Origin: Kosakonia sp. H02
GTDB lineage: Bacteria > Pseudomonadota > Gammaproteobacteria > Enterobacterales > Enterobacteriaceae
Assembly (NCBI GenBank): GCA_030704225.1
Contig: CP131915.1
Coordinates: 3,658,001-3,722,000, forward strand
Length of the DNA stretch: 64,000 bases
Direction of reading: 5' to 3'
This document shows positions 24,957 to 33,701 of the stretch, in pieces (position 1 is the stretch's first letter; each line of letters opens with the position of its first letter). Position numbers and translations under genes: made by a program. A model generated the notes under the pieces. That model was not told the origin of the DNA and did not search any database. It saw nothing but the letters and a program-made list of their open reading frames with translations.

Positions 24957-25556
24957 TTACGACAACCGGGCGGTAAAGACACCGCGATAATAACTCGGGC
25001 AGATATTAAGGCGCGTCAGAATATCCCGGCGGTGAACGTAGGCGGTTTTCAGGCTAATGCCCAGAACAGATGAAACTTCCTGCGCGCTGGAGCCAGAGGC
25101 CAGCAGGCAGAGCACTTCGCGCTGGCGCTGCGTTAACAGCGGTAACTCGACAAGCTTTTGCCGTTTCGCGCCTTTTTTCGTCATCAAGCCGGTTATCGAC
25201 TCAAAAATAGTGCGAATAGGCGAATCCAGCCCCAGCGTCGGAATATCCGGTAACAGCGCGGGCAGCACGGGGTTGAGATCTTCGCTGAGTAGCAAACAGG
25301 GCAACTCTTCTTTTGTCTCACGCAAACACTGCATCGTCTGCATCAGCGACATCAGATTCGTCGCCTGAGTTGCCACCGCCACCAGAACACGCAGCTTACC
25401 GCTTACCGCCAGGCTCGCCTCCTCCACACTACGAATATGGCTGACGCGCAGATTTGGTCGGTAGAGCTTAATCAAGGTGATAAGCCCCATCGCGGAAAAA
25501 TGATCTTCACTGTAAATCAATACATTAGCGGTATTGACAGAGGATTTCAGGTTCAT
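24957..25556 (-). CDS. LuxR/NarL-type regulator with degenerate receiver, in the rcsA position
   Basis: The 199-residue protein starts at ATG 25556 behind GGAAGGGG. Residues about 1-120 have a receiver-like alternation (NVLIYSEDHFSAMGLITLI), but the strand that should carry the phosphorylated Asp reads RVLVAVATQ, so phosphorylation is unlikely. Residues about 140-185 are a GerE helix-turn-helix (LTQRQREVLCLLASGSSAQEVSSVLGISLKTAYVHR). It follows fliR by 67 bases on the same strand. In E. coli rcsA, also a LuxR-type protein with a non-phosphorylated receiver, lies downstream of fliR, so this may be a diverged positional counterpart. Control of this locus or of capsule is inference. Confidence 0.75.
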   Translation of the reverse strand: MNLKSSVNTANVLIYSEDHFSAMGLITLIKLYRPNLRVSHIRSVEEASLAVSGKLRVLVAVATQATNLMSLMQTMQCLRETKEELPCLLLSEDLNPVLPALLPDIPTLGLDSPIRTIFESITGLMTKKGAKRQKLVELPLLTQRQREVLCLLASGSSAQEVSSVLGISLKTAYVHRRDILTRLNICPSYYRGVFTARLS

Positions 25557-25623
25557 AACCCCTTCCCTGGTATGCGTCACCGCCGGTGACATAAAGCGGT
25601 AAATAAAAGCGTCCTTTCATGCG

Positions 25624-26403
25624 TTATCTGAACCCGGTCAGGATCACAAACAGATGGTCAAAAATCCCGCCCATCATGTTTTCAAAGAAAGGAGCAAGCG
25701 TGAACATGACCAGCGACATGGCAACCATGCCGACGGTCAACGAAATCGGAAAACCAATGACAAAGATGGAAAGCTGCGGTGTCAGGCGGTTGAGCAACCC
25801 CATCGTCAGGTTGAGGCAGAGCAGCAAAGTAATAACCGGCAGACCCAGCATCAAGCCGTAACGGAAAACCATACTTCCCGCCTGAACCATCGCGATAAAC
25901 CCGTCAGGACCAAGCGGAACGGCGCTCACCGGAAAAGCGACAAAACTGTTCGCCAGCACTTCCAGCATATAAAGGTGGCCATTGAAGGTAAGAAACAACA
26001 GCGTAACGAACAGGTTTAACAGCCGGGAAACCACCGGCATTGTCGGGCCGCCGCTGGGATCGTAAACCATGGCAAACGACAGCCCCATCTGCATACCGAT
26101 AATCTCGCCCGCGTGACGCACGGCGACGAAAATCAACTGGACGGAAAGCCCGATAGCAACACCAATAATAAGTTGCTGGCAGCAGGCCCAGAAACCGTCC
26201 AGCGAAGCGATGGCAATACTGCTTTGCGGTAATTGCGGGGCAATCAAAAAAGTGGTGAGTAACGCTAACGCGACTTTGAGCCGCGCACTTAACTGCTTTT
26301 CACTGAAAATCGGCGCCGTACCGAACAGCGCGAGCATGCGCAGGCACGGCCAGAAATACTGGTTTACTTGGTCATACAGGTGAACCAGCGAGAGCGTAAA
26401 CAT
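25624..26403 (-). CDS. fliR: flagellar export gate protein FliR
   Basis: The 259-residue inner-membrane protein has about six helices and the family patterns FGTAPIFSEKQLSARLKVALAL (20s to 50s) and GEIIGMQMGLSFAMVYDPSGG (about 100-120). It is part of the FliPQR core channel of the flagellar type III export apparatus. It starts two bases after the fliQ stop and is the last fli gene of the leftward operon. It is full length compared with E. coli (261). Confidence 0.96.
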   Translation of the reverse strand: MFTLSLVHLYDQVNQYFWPCLRMLALFGTAPIFSEKQLSARLKVALALLTTFLIAPQLPQSSIAIASLDGFWACCQQLIIGVAIGLSVQLIFVAVRHAGEIIGMQMGLSFAMVYDPSGGPTMPVVSRLLNLFVTLLFLTFNGHLYMLEVLANSFVAFPVSAVPLGPDGFIAMVQAGSMVFRYGLMLGLPVITLLLCLNLTMGLLNRLTPQLSIFVIGFPISLTVGMVAMSLVMFTLAPFFENMMGGIFDHLFVILTGFR

Positions 26404-26405
26404 AA

Positions 26406-26675
26406 TTAACGGATGAGGTAAGGAAGGCTACTGAACAAACCACGCATATAATCGACCAGGGTGGTTAACATCCACGGGCCACAGGCGATCAGCACAACCA
26501 CAATCGTCAGGATCTTCGGAATAAACGACAGGGTCATTTCGTTGATTTGCGTCGAGGCCTGCAAAATGCTGACCACCAGGCCCGCCACAAGCGCAGCTAA
26601 CAATAACGGTGTGGCGATTAACAGCCCGACCTTAGTCGCCTGAAACCCCAGCGACATTACACTTTCAGGTGTCAT
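26406..26675 (-). CDS. fliQ: flagellar export gate protein FliQ
   Basis: 89 residues with two membrane helices and the family start MTPESVMSLGFQATKVGLL and QASTQINEMTLSFIPKI loop, as in E. coli FliQ (89 residues). Subunit of the FliPQR channel. Its neighbours are fliP (10 bases) and fliR (2 bases). Confidence 0.97.
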   Translation of the reverse strand: MTPESVMSLGFQATKVGLLIATPLLLAALVAGLVVSILQASTQINEMTLSFIPKILTIVVVLIACGPWMLTTLVDYMRGLFSSLPYLIR

Positions 26676-26685
26676 TCTCTACTCT

Positions 26686-27447
26686 CTAACTAAAAAAGCT
26701 TTGCGCCAGCGAACCGATAACCAGTTGCCAACCATCGACTAACACAAACAGCATCAGCTTAAACGGCAGCGAAATCGTGGCCGGAGGAACCATCATCATC
26801 CCCAGCGCCATCAGTACGCTGGCAACCACCAGGTCGATGATTAAAAAAGGGATGAACATCGTAAAACCAATCTGGAAGCCGGTTTTTAACTCGCTGGTGA
26901 CAAACGCCGGTACCAGGATGCTCATCGGCACATCGGCGGCGGTAGCAAAATCACCGGCTTTGGCGATGCGGGAAAAGAGCGCCAGATCCCCTTCGCGGGT
27001 CTGCTTCAGCATGAAAGCGCGCAGCGGCTGTGAGCCTTTCTCAATCGCCACTTCCATTGAAATCTTGTCTTGTGAGAGCGGTACCCACGCTTCGTCGTAA
27101 ATACGGTTGAACACCGGCGACATAACAAAAAAGGTCAGAAACAGTGCCAGACCAAGCAGCACCTGGTTGGGCGGCGTACTGGCCGTGCCGAGGGCATTTC
27201 GCAGCAGCCCCAGCACAATCACGATGCGGGTAAAGCCTGTCATCATCAGCAGGATCGCCGGTAAAAACGTCAGCGATGTCAGCAGGACAAGCGTTTGAAC
27301 CGATAATGACCAGCTATCGCCATTGGCGGAGTGCGAAAGCAGAAGGTCAGCATTGGCAGCCAGCGCCTGTTGCGCAGGGAGTAAGATCCCGGCCAACGTC
27401 AGGCCCGTGCCGATCACTGCCGTCAGCAGGTGAGCGTTACGTTTCAT
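26686..27447 (-). CDS. fliP: flagellar export gate protein FliP
   Basis: The 253-residue protein has a cleavable signal peptide (about 1-30, ending AQQALA) and four helices, with MTGFTRIVIVLGLLRNALGTASTPPNQVLLGLALFLTFFVMSP, the family hallmark, near residue 65-110. It forms the pentameric core of the export channel. The start overlaps the fliO end by four bases. Confidence 0.97.
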   Translation of the reverse strand: MKRNAHLLTAVIGTGLTLAGILLPAQQALAANADLLLSHSANGDSWSLSVQTLVLLTSLTFLPAILLMMTGFTRIVIVLGLLRNALGTASTPPNQVLLGLALFLTFFVMSPVFNRIYDEAWVPLSQDKISMEVAIEKGSQPLRAFMLKQTREGDLALFSRIAKAGDFATAADVPMSILVPAFVTSELKTGFQIGFTMFIPFLIIDLVVASVLMALGMMMVPPATISLPFKLMLFVLVDGWQLVIGSLAQSFFS

Positions 27448-27848
27448 TTTTTGCTCTCACCTTTACGCTGGGCAATGCAGTTCACTAATGCCGCCTGAAA
27501 ACTGGAGATAAACGGTGCCGGTTTAACGCTTTCAAGCTCCGCTTTTTTCTCCATCGTCATCAGGTTAGTGATGTTGTCTTGCGTCACCCCCAGCAACAGC
27601 CATTTGTCGTCCACTTCGACCACGACCAGGCGCTCGCGCGCACCGATTGACTGGGTGTGTTTAACAGAAAGAATGCTATTTCCCTTTACCATTCGTGTAG
27701 CAACACCAGTACGGCGGAAAACCCACGCGACGGCCACAATCATCAGGAGCACCAGCGCCAGTGCGCCGACAATATTGCTCATTGAGACTGGGGCCATCGC
27801 TGGCCCGCCGGATACTGGTTGAACAGTATTAAGCGACTGCGTATTCAT
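27444..27848 (-). CDS. fliO: flagellar protein FliO
   Basis: 134 residues with one membrane helix (about 26-44) and a soluble domain with LSVKHTQSIGARERLVVVEVDDKWLLLGVT, the conserved FliO core. It assists assembly of the FliP ring. The start shares one base with the fliN stop codon and the end overlaps fliP, so the genes are translationally coupled. Confidence 0.93.
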   Translation of the reverse strand: MNTQSLNTVQPVSGGPAMAPVSMSNIVGALALVLLMIVAVAWVFRRTGVATRMVKGNSILSVKHTQSIGARERLVVVEVDDKWLLLGVTQDNITNLMTMEKKAELESVKPAPFISSFQAALVNCIAQRKGESKK

Positions 27849-28249
27849 TATCTGCTCAGGCGATGCATGCGCTCAGACGGCGTAATAATATCGGTAATTC
27901 GAATGCCGAATTTATCGGAAACGACCACCACTTCGCCCTGCGCAATTAAATAACCGTTGATCAAAATATCGAGCGGCTCACCCGCCAGGCCATCAAGAGA
28001 AACAATGGAGCCTGGGCTAAGTCTTAACAGCTCTTTGATCGTCATTTTGGTGCGACCTAATTCCACGGTCATTTTGACCGGGATATCAAGCACCAGATTT
28101 AAATCTTCAGACAAATTAACCATCACATCTTCCGCCGTAGATTGCATCTCGGCATTACTATCACTGGACAACTGTTCACTCATTGCGTCGCCCCAAAGGT
28201 CGCCGAGCGAAGACTTATTTGAGCCTGAATCCTGTTCCATATCGCTCAT
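27848..28249 (-). CDS. fliN: flagellar C-ring switch protein FliN
   Basis: 133 residues. The N-terminal 50 are acidic and variable; the SpoA-type C-terminal domain shows LVLDIPVKMTVELGRTKMTIKELLRLSPGSIV and EPLDILINGYLIAQGEVVVV. It forms the lower C ring with FliM and docks FliH-FliI during export. Confidence 0.97.
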   Translation of the reverse strand: MSDMEQDSGSNKSSLGDLWGDAMSEQLSSDSNAEMQSTAEDVMVNLSEDLNLVLDIPVKMTVELGRTKMTIKELLRLSPGSIVSLDGLAGEPLDILINGYLIAQGEVVVVSDKFGIRITDIITPSERMHRLSR

Positions 28250-28256
28250 ACGACAG

Positions 28257-29261
28257 TTACTCCTTCTTTAAACCTAATAATGTTGAGTTCTTTAAATCAT
28301 CTACCTGGATGGCATATTGATTATTCGCGCTACCGTATTTACCTGTCATAACAGGCACATCGTTGACAAAGCCACCGATCTGGTCGGGCCTATCCAGCGG
28401 AATCACATCATCCGGTTTCAAATTCATAATTCTGGAAAGACGGGTAGAAATTTCTGCAAATTTAACCACCAGCTCCAGTTCGGTATCGCGCATCTGTGTC
28501 GCCAACGAATTGCGCCACTGATTATTTTCATGCTGGGAATTTTCCAGCGGCGGATTCGTCAGCAGTTCACGAATCGGTTCGATAATGCTAAACGGAATAC
28601 AGATCTGTAATTCACCGCTGTGCGAACCAATATCCACCTGAAAAGGGGTGGTGATCACAATGTCATTCGGTGACGAGGTGATATTGGTAAATTTCACCTG
28701 TAATTCAGAGCGCACAAATTCCGTTCTGATCTTATAAATTGTTGTCCAGGCATAATCGTAAGCCTCACGGGCCATTGATAACATGCGCTGGATAATGCGC
28801 TGTTCTGTTGGCGTAAACTCGCGCCCGTCGGCTTTGGTCGGGAATCGACCATCGCCACCAAACAGGTTATCCACTGCGGTAAACACCAGGTTCGGCGAAA
28901 AAACAAATAACGCCGTGCCGCGCAGCGGATTCATGTTGATCAGGTTCAGTCTGGTCATCACCGGCAGATTGCGGGCAAATTCGTGATACGGCTGAATTTT
29001 AATATTTCCCGCAGTCACATCCGGGCTACGGCGCAAAATATTAAATAAGCCGATTCGAAACTGGCGCGCAAAACGCTCGTTAATCATTTCTAACGAATAT
29101 AAACGTTCACGGACAACCCGACGCTGCGTATTAGGATCGTAAGGCTTAATATTATCTTCTGCCGAAGCGGGTATTACCGTTGCAGAACTTTCGCTACTGC
29201 TATTGGAGCCACCATTAAGAAGATTATCAATCTCATCCTGGGATAAAATGCTGTCCGACAT
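28257..29261 (-). CDS. fliM: flagellar motor switch protein FliM
   Basis: The 334-residue protein keeps the N-terminal CheY-P binding peptide (SDSILSQDEIDNLLNG, residues 2-17), the middle domain that contacts FliG (with GGDGRFPTKADGREFT) and the SpoA C-terminal domain that pairs with FliN. Length matches E. coli (334). A complete CheY-binding peptide fits with the cheY gene in the same locus. Confidence 0.98.
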   Translation of the reverse strand: MSDSILSQDEIDNLLNGGSNSSSESSATVIPASAEDNIKPYDPNTQRRVVRERLYSLEMINERFARQFRIGLFNILRRSPDVTAGNIKIQPYHEFARNLPVMTRLNLINMNPLRGTALFVFSPNLVFTAVDNLFGGDGRFPTKADGREFTPTEQRIIQRMLSMAREAYDYAWTTIYKIRTEFVRSELQVKFTNITSSPNDIVITTPFQVDIGSHSGELQICIPFSIIEPIRELLTNPPLENSQHENNQWRNSLATQMRDTELELVVKFAEISTRLSRIMNLKPDDVIPLDRPDQIGGFVNDVPVMTGKYGSANNQYAIQVDDLKNSTLLGLKKE

Positions 29262-29266
29262 TATGA

Positions 29267-29770
29267 TTACCGTAAGATAAATGCATTAAACAGGACGTTT
29301 GTCACCATCGGTTTACGCTGACCAGGCAGTGATGCATTAACATCATCTTTAATTTTCGCGGCAAGCATGGCCTTCGCATCATCGCCGGTTAATGCCGCTG
29401 CCGTTTGCTGAGAAAAAAGCACTAATAAATGGCTACGGACTTCCGGGAGATGTTCTTCCAGCAACGTTTTCGTTGCCGCGTCCTGCACTTTTAAAGTCAG
29501 GCCAATATAAAGAATGCGATCGCTGTCGTGTTCATCCGGCTTCAGGCTGACAGTAAACGTATCGAGATCTAAATATACCGGCACCGCATTAACAACCGGT
29601 GCGGAAACAGGTTTGCCATCACTAATATGCGTAACCTGATTCTTCAGTTTGCTGATTTCCACATAGGCATATGCGCCAATTGCGCAGACGCCAAGAACCA
29701 TTAACAGGATAAGTAAAACCAACAGCGGGCTTTTTTTCCCGCTTTGCGCTGCTTGTTTCTTCTTCGGCAT
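29267..29770 (-). CDS. fliL: flagellar basal body-associated protein FliL
   Basis: 167 residues: a short basic cytoplasmic head, one membrane helix (about 17-37), and a periplasmic stomatin-like domain with YLDLDTFTVSLKP and ILYIGLTLKV. FliL supports the stator around the motor. It is the first gene after a 154-base gap from fliK, where a fliL promoter is expected as in Salmonella. Confidence 0.95.
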   Translation of the reverse strand: MPKKKQAAQSGKKSPLLVLLILLMVLGVCAIGAYAYVEISKLKNQVTHISDGKPVSAPVVNAVPVYLDLDTFTVSLKPDEHDSDRILYIGLTLKVQDAATKTLLEEHLPEVRSHLLVLFSQQTAAALTGDDAKAMLAAKIKDDVNASLPGQRKPMVTNVLFNAFILR

Positions 29771-29924
29771 TTGATGAATAACTCTGTAATAAAAATTAAA
29801 TCATGAATCATGCGTTTTGCGGATGACCTGATGGAATGCCGTTATTTTAATACAGCACCCATCCAGGACAATTCATTGATAAACTGAAATTACTGTCAGC
29901 ACCTTGCCAGTTCGCCCTTTGTCA

Positions 29925-31163
29925 TCAGGCGAACGTGTTGATTCCGCGTGAATAATGCATAACGCGGGTCAATGTCGGGCGCGCTTCCTCTGCCGAAATA
30001 GTGCCTTCACCGTGTGCATTATCAGACTTTCCTTGTCCGGAGGCGTTGCCAGATTGCGTATCGCCCGCCGAAGAGGAGGTGTCTGCGCCTACGCTGCTCT
30101 GCCCCAGTTCAATCCCGGACTCCTGCAACATGGTGCGCAAGTTCGGCAGCGCCGATTCCAGCGCCGCGCGTACCTGATGGCTCTCTGCGACAAAGTGCAC
30201 CTGCGCCTGATCGTTATTCACACGCAGGCTAACCTGCAATGCGCCTAAATCTTCAGGGTGCAGGTGCAGCTCCGCATGGTGAACCCCATTACGGGTAAAG
30301 ACGGCGATCTGCTGGCCCAGTGACTGCTGCCATGCAGGCGTGCCCACTTCCGCCTGCAAGGTGGCCGTTGCCATTGCTGGCGTTGAAACGACCGGCGTAG
30401 TTGCCGCCGCCGTCACTGGCGCAGCCTGGGCAACACCGTTCGGCGTGACAACCGGCTCGGCGGCTTTCAGCGTGTGCAACGCGTTGGTGAAACTTTCACT
30501 GACCGGCGCGGTTTGCGCGTTTGCCGTTAGCGTCGCGGCATCACTGGCCGGTAACGGAGATTGTGTCCCGCTAACGGTTTTATCCGCTAAAGGTGCGGCG
30601 GCGGTCGCCGTCTGGAATTTCACGCCATCCGTCGCGCCCTCTTTAGTGGCTGTTGCCGGGGTGACTTCCTTGTCATTATTCAGCACGGCGGCGAAAGACG
30701 CCTGCGTTAAGGGATCGACACCCTGTGCAGCCACTGGCAATGCGCTGGTCGGCAGCCCGTTAGCCGGCGCGGCGGCGAGAGCCGGATCCGTCGTTACCTG
30801 CGGCAGTGCCGCCAGTTCAGCCACGCCTGGCTGCGCGGTCTGTATGCCCTGCGCCAGCAGCGCATCTGCGGTGGTGACATCCGTTGGCATCACCAGCGTT
30901 TTGGCGAGGTCGGCCAGCGGATCGGCGGGTAACGGCGTGGCGGCAACCTGGGTGGTGGCGTCAGCCGGTTCTTCTTTCTTGTCGGCAGGTTTCTTCGGTT
31001 TTTCCTGCGGCGCAAGGCTCTCTTCTGCTTTCTGCGTTTGTCCTGATGACATCTGCTTTTTCAGTTCGGAAGAAAATTGCCCCTCTTCCTGCGCGGACGA
31101 CGTCGAGGCCGTCTGGCGTCCAGCATCACTGGTGGCTGCCGGGATTGAATGTCTGATAATCAT
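29925..31163 (-). CDS. fliK: flagellar hook-length control protein FliK
   Basis: I chose ATG 31163 behind AAGGAA, giving 412 residues; it starts two bases after the fliJ stop. The N-terminal 270 residues are low-complexity Ala/Thr/Pro-rich sequence, typical of the secreted ruler. The C-terminal hook-length domain (about 285-375) has TPAWQQSLGQQIAVF, HHAELHLHPEDLGALQVSL and ALPNLRTMLQESGIEL, which switches export specificity at FlhB. The repetitive N-terminal half creates long open frames on the other strand that are not genes. Confidence 0.95.
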   Translation of the reverse strand: MIIRHSIPAATSDAGRQTASTSSAQEEGQFSSELKKQMSSGQTQKAEESLAPQEKPKKPADKKEEPADATTQVAATPLPADPLADLAKTLVMPTDVTTADALLAQGIQTAQPGVAELAALPQVTTDPALAAAPANGLPTSALPVAAQGVDPLTQASFAAVLNNDKEVTPATATKEGATDGVKFQTATAAAPLADKTVSGTQSPLPASDAATLTANAQTAPVSESFTNALHTLKAAEPVVTPNGVAQAAPVTAAATTPVVSTPAMATATLQAEVGTPAWQQSLGQQIAVFTRNGVHHAELHLHPEDLGALQVSLRVNNDQAQVHFVAESHQVRAALESALPNLRTMLQESGIELGQSSVGADTSSSAGDTQSGNASGQGKSDNAHGEGTISAEEARPTLTRVMHYSRGINTFA

Positions 31164-31164
31164 C

Positions 31165-31608
31165 TTATGTATTCCTTTGACTGGCGCGACGGGCAAATTC
31201 ATCCATCAACTTTTGTTCCAGCCGGTTCTCTTTTAACAATCGCTGTACGTCGGCACGGTTTTTCAGTGCTTCGAAAGCATTCAGCCTCTGCTTGTCTTTT
31301 TTCCATGCTTCCTGCACGTCATCCACCGTGTACTGACTGGCAGATACTCTCCTGACTTGTTGTGCCACGACGCCATCCAGCGAGGTAAGAAAATGCTGGT
31401 GCGTCTGTAAGGCCATAATTGATACGCCGCTGTCCATAATGGTTGACTGGAGCTGCTGGCGGTACTCTTGCGCATAGGTCTTGAGCTGATCCAGGCGCGT
31501 GGTTTCGTGAGCATGTACCTGACGGGCCGAACCGAGACGGGTAGTGGTGTCGTTGAGTTTCTTTTCTGCCAACTCGCGCAGCACATCCATGGGGTTTTGG
31601 CTGGCCAT
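31165..31608 (-). CDS. fliJ: flagellar export chaperone FliJ
   Basis: 147 residues, almost entirely helical coiled coil, with LRELAEKKLNDTTTRLGSARQ and EEKQLNAFE-like heptads. FliJ links the FliI ATPase ring to FlhA and escorts chaperones. Length equals E. coli FliJ (147). Gap of 15 bases after fliI. Confidence 0.94.
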   Translation of the reverse strand: MASQNPMDVLRELAEKKLNDTTTRLGSARQVHAHETTRLDQLKTYAQEYRQQLQSTIMDSGVSIMALQTHQHFLTSLDGVVAQQVRRVSASQYTVDDVQEAWKKDKQRLNAFEALKNRADVQRLLKENRLEQKLMDEFARRASQRNT

Positions 31609-31623
31609 CAGTACATGCTCACA

Positions 31624-32991
31624 TTAGTTCGCTTCGGTTGCCGGGAACAGCGCCGACAGCGCGGTGTAGGAGTCGTTATATTCACAGGACTCATGTATGC
31701 CCTGATGCAGATAACCCTCCATTTTGGGGTACAGCACAATCGCCTGATCCAACAGCGGATCGCTGCCTGCGGCATAGGCACCCACGCTGACCAGATCGCG
31801 GTTACGCTGGTAAGACGAGAGCATCTGCTTAAAGCGCTGCACCTTCTTGTAATGCGCAGGATCGATAAGCTCGGTCATGGCACGGCTGATCGACGCTTCA
31901 ATATCAATTGCCGGATAGTGGCCCGATTCCGCCAGACGACGGGAAAGCACCACGTGACCATCGAGGATCGCGCGCGCCGAGTCGGCGATCGGATCCTGCT
32001 GATCGTCACCTTCCGTCAGCACGGTATAGAACGCGGTGATCGAACCGCCGCCTTTCATGCCGTTACCGGCACGTTCCACCAGCGCAGGCAGTTTCGCAAA
32101 CACCGACGGCGGATAGCCTTTGGTTGCGGGCGGCTCGCCGATGGCAAGGGCAATCTCACGCTGCGCCATTGCGTAGCGGGTTAACGAATCCATAATCAGC
32201 AGCACATTCATCCCGCGATCGCGGAAATCTTCCGCCAGACGGGTGGCGTACACCGCCCCTTGCATACGCAAAATAGGCGAAACATCGGCTGGCGCGGCAA
32301 TGACCACGGAGCGCTTCAGGCCGTCTTTACCGAGAATGTTTTCAATAAAGTCTTTTACTTCGCGGCCACGTTCACCAATCAGCCCGACGACAATCACGTC
32401 TGCTTTGGTGAAACGCGCCATCATCCCCAGCAGCACACTTTTACCGACGCCGGAACCGGCAAACAGCCCCATACGCTGCCCGCGACCGACAGTCAGCAAA
32501 CCGTTGATGGCGCGAACGCCAACATCCAGCACGTTTTTAATCGGGTCACGCTGTAAGGGGTTAAACGGCGCGGTAAAGAGCGGCCCACGATCGGCGGTCG
32601 TCGGCGGCGGCAGACCGTCCAGCGGACGCGCGCTGGCATCCAGCACGCGCCCCAGCAGCTCCGGCCCAAGCGGCAGCAGTTTGCCTTTGGTGTTATTGCC
32701 GAGGGCATAAACGCGCGCGCCTGGCAGCACGCCTTCGACGTTCTCAAGGGGCATCAGGTAGAGAATTTCACCGTTGAAACCGACCACTTCACTCTCGACC
32801 CGCTGAATGCCCTCGTCGCTTTCGCGCTCGACAATACAGAGCGTACCGATGGGCAACTTCAGGCCGACGGCTTCCATTACCAGCCCGGTGGCGCGCGTCA
32901 GGCGGCCGTAGCGGCGGAACAGCGGCAGTGCCGCTATTCTTTTTTCGCGCACATCAACACCATCAAGCCACTTTTTCAGCCGGGCGGTCAT
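31624..32991 (-). CDS. fliI: flagellum-specific ATPase FliI
   Basis: 455 residues of the F1-ATPase beta type. Walker A lies near 178-185 (GSGVGKS), the catalytic GERGREV near 210, and Walker B VLLIMDSLTRYA near 265. It drives the export of flagellar proteins together with FliH and FliJ. The start overlaps the fliH end by four bases. Confidence 0.98.
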   Translation of the reverse strand: MTARLKKWLDGVDVREKRIAALPLFRRYGRLTRATGLVMEAVGLKLPIGTLCIVERESDEGIQRVESEVVGFNGEILYLMPLENVEGVLPGARVYALGNNTKGKLLPLGPELLGRVLDASARPLDGLPPPTTADRGPLFTAPFNPLQRDPIKNVLDVGVRAINGLLTVGRGQRMGLFAGSGVGKSVLLGMMARFTKADVIVVGLIGERGREVKDFIENILGKDGLKRSVVIAAPADVSPILRMQGAVYATRLAEDFRDRGMNVLLIMDSLTRYAMAQREIALAIGEPPATKGYPPSVFAKLPALVERAGNGMKGGGSITAFYTVLTEGDDQQDPIADSARAILDGHVVLSRRLAESGHYPAIDIEASISRAMTELIDPAHYKKVQRFKQMLSSYQRNRDLVSVGAYAAGSDPLLDQAIVLYPKMEGYLHQGIHESCEYNDSYTALSALFPATEAN

Positions 32992-33701
32992 AACGTGAAG
33001 TCCTCACGACTCAGGATACAAAGTTCGTTCCAGCGGGTTTCGGTGGTCGCGTCCAGTTCACCGCCATCGGTGGTTAAACGGCAGCCGCCCGGTAACATTT
33101 GCGCATCGGTGCACAGTTCCCAACCGCGGGTATGCAGCACTTCGCCGAGTTGCTCCTGCACCGCCTCGGACTCTTCCGGACTGACCCACAGTTTCACCTG
33201 ACCCAGTTGCTTCGTATCTTCCTGCAAGAGTTGCTGGATACGCGTCAGCAGCCAGGCGTTAGTCGCCGTTGAGACCACGCTTTCGCCCAGCAAGCTGCGC
33301 GCCGCCATCAGGGCGACCTGCACCAGACGGGCAGGCATCACGCTGTCGAGGCTATCAAGGGTGATTTTGACGTTATCAATCAGTTGCGCGAAATCTTCGG
33401 CCTGCTTCTGCTGTAACTGGCGGTACTCGGCCACCCCTTTCTCGATGCCCTCTTCACGCCCCTCTTCAAAACCTTTCGCGTAGCCGAGCTTTTTGCCCTC
33501 TTCGACGCCACGCGTCTGGCCCTGAGCGAAGCCTTTTTGCTCCGCTTGCTGGCGAAGACGAGAGAGTTCGACCTGCAACGCGGCTTCGCTTGCCGGGTCG
33601 CTTGCCGGCACGGCAGCACGAATTTCTCGCTCCGTGCTGAACGTATCATCAAGCAGATTTTCAGGCCGCCAGGACTGCCACCGGGAATTAGACGTAGGCA
33701 T
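32988..33701 (-). CDS. fliH: flagellar export ATPase regulator FliH
   Basis: 237 residues from ATG 33701 behind GGAGG; a start five codons earlier is open but has no such site. The N-terminal WRPENLLDD segment (W residues contact FlhA and FliN), a coiled coil with glycine-spaced KGFAQGQTRGVEEGKKLGYAKG-type repeats (about 65-105), and the C-terminal FliI-binding domain are present. It overlaps the fliG end by 14 bases. Confidence 0.94.
   Translation of the reverse strand: MPTSNSRWQSWRPENLLDDTFSTEREIRAAVPASDPASEAALQVELSRLRQQAEQKGFAQGQTRGVEEGKKLGYAKGFEEGREEGIEKGVAEYRQLQQKQAEDFAQLIDNVKITLDSLDSVMPARLVQVALMAARSLLGESVVSTATNAWLLTRIQQLLQEDTKQLGQVKLWVSPEESEAVQEQLGEVLHTRGWELCTDAQMLPGGCRLTTDGGELDATTETRWNELCILSREDFTL

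Noticed and set aside
30340..31236. Rightward frame of 298 codons, Ala/Val/Ser-rich
   Set aside because: It is antisense to fliK; the composition is that expected from the complement of the Ala/Thr-rich FliK sequence.
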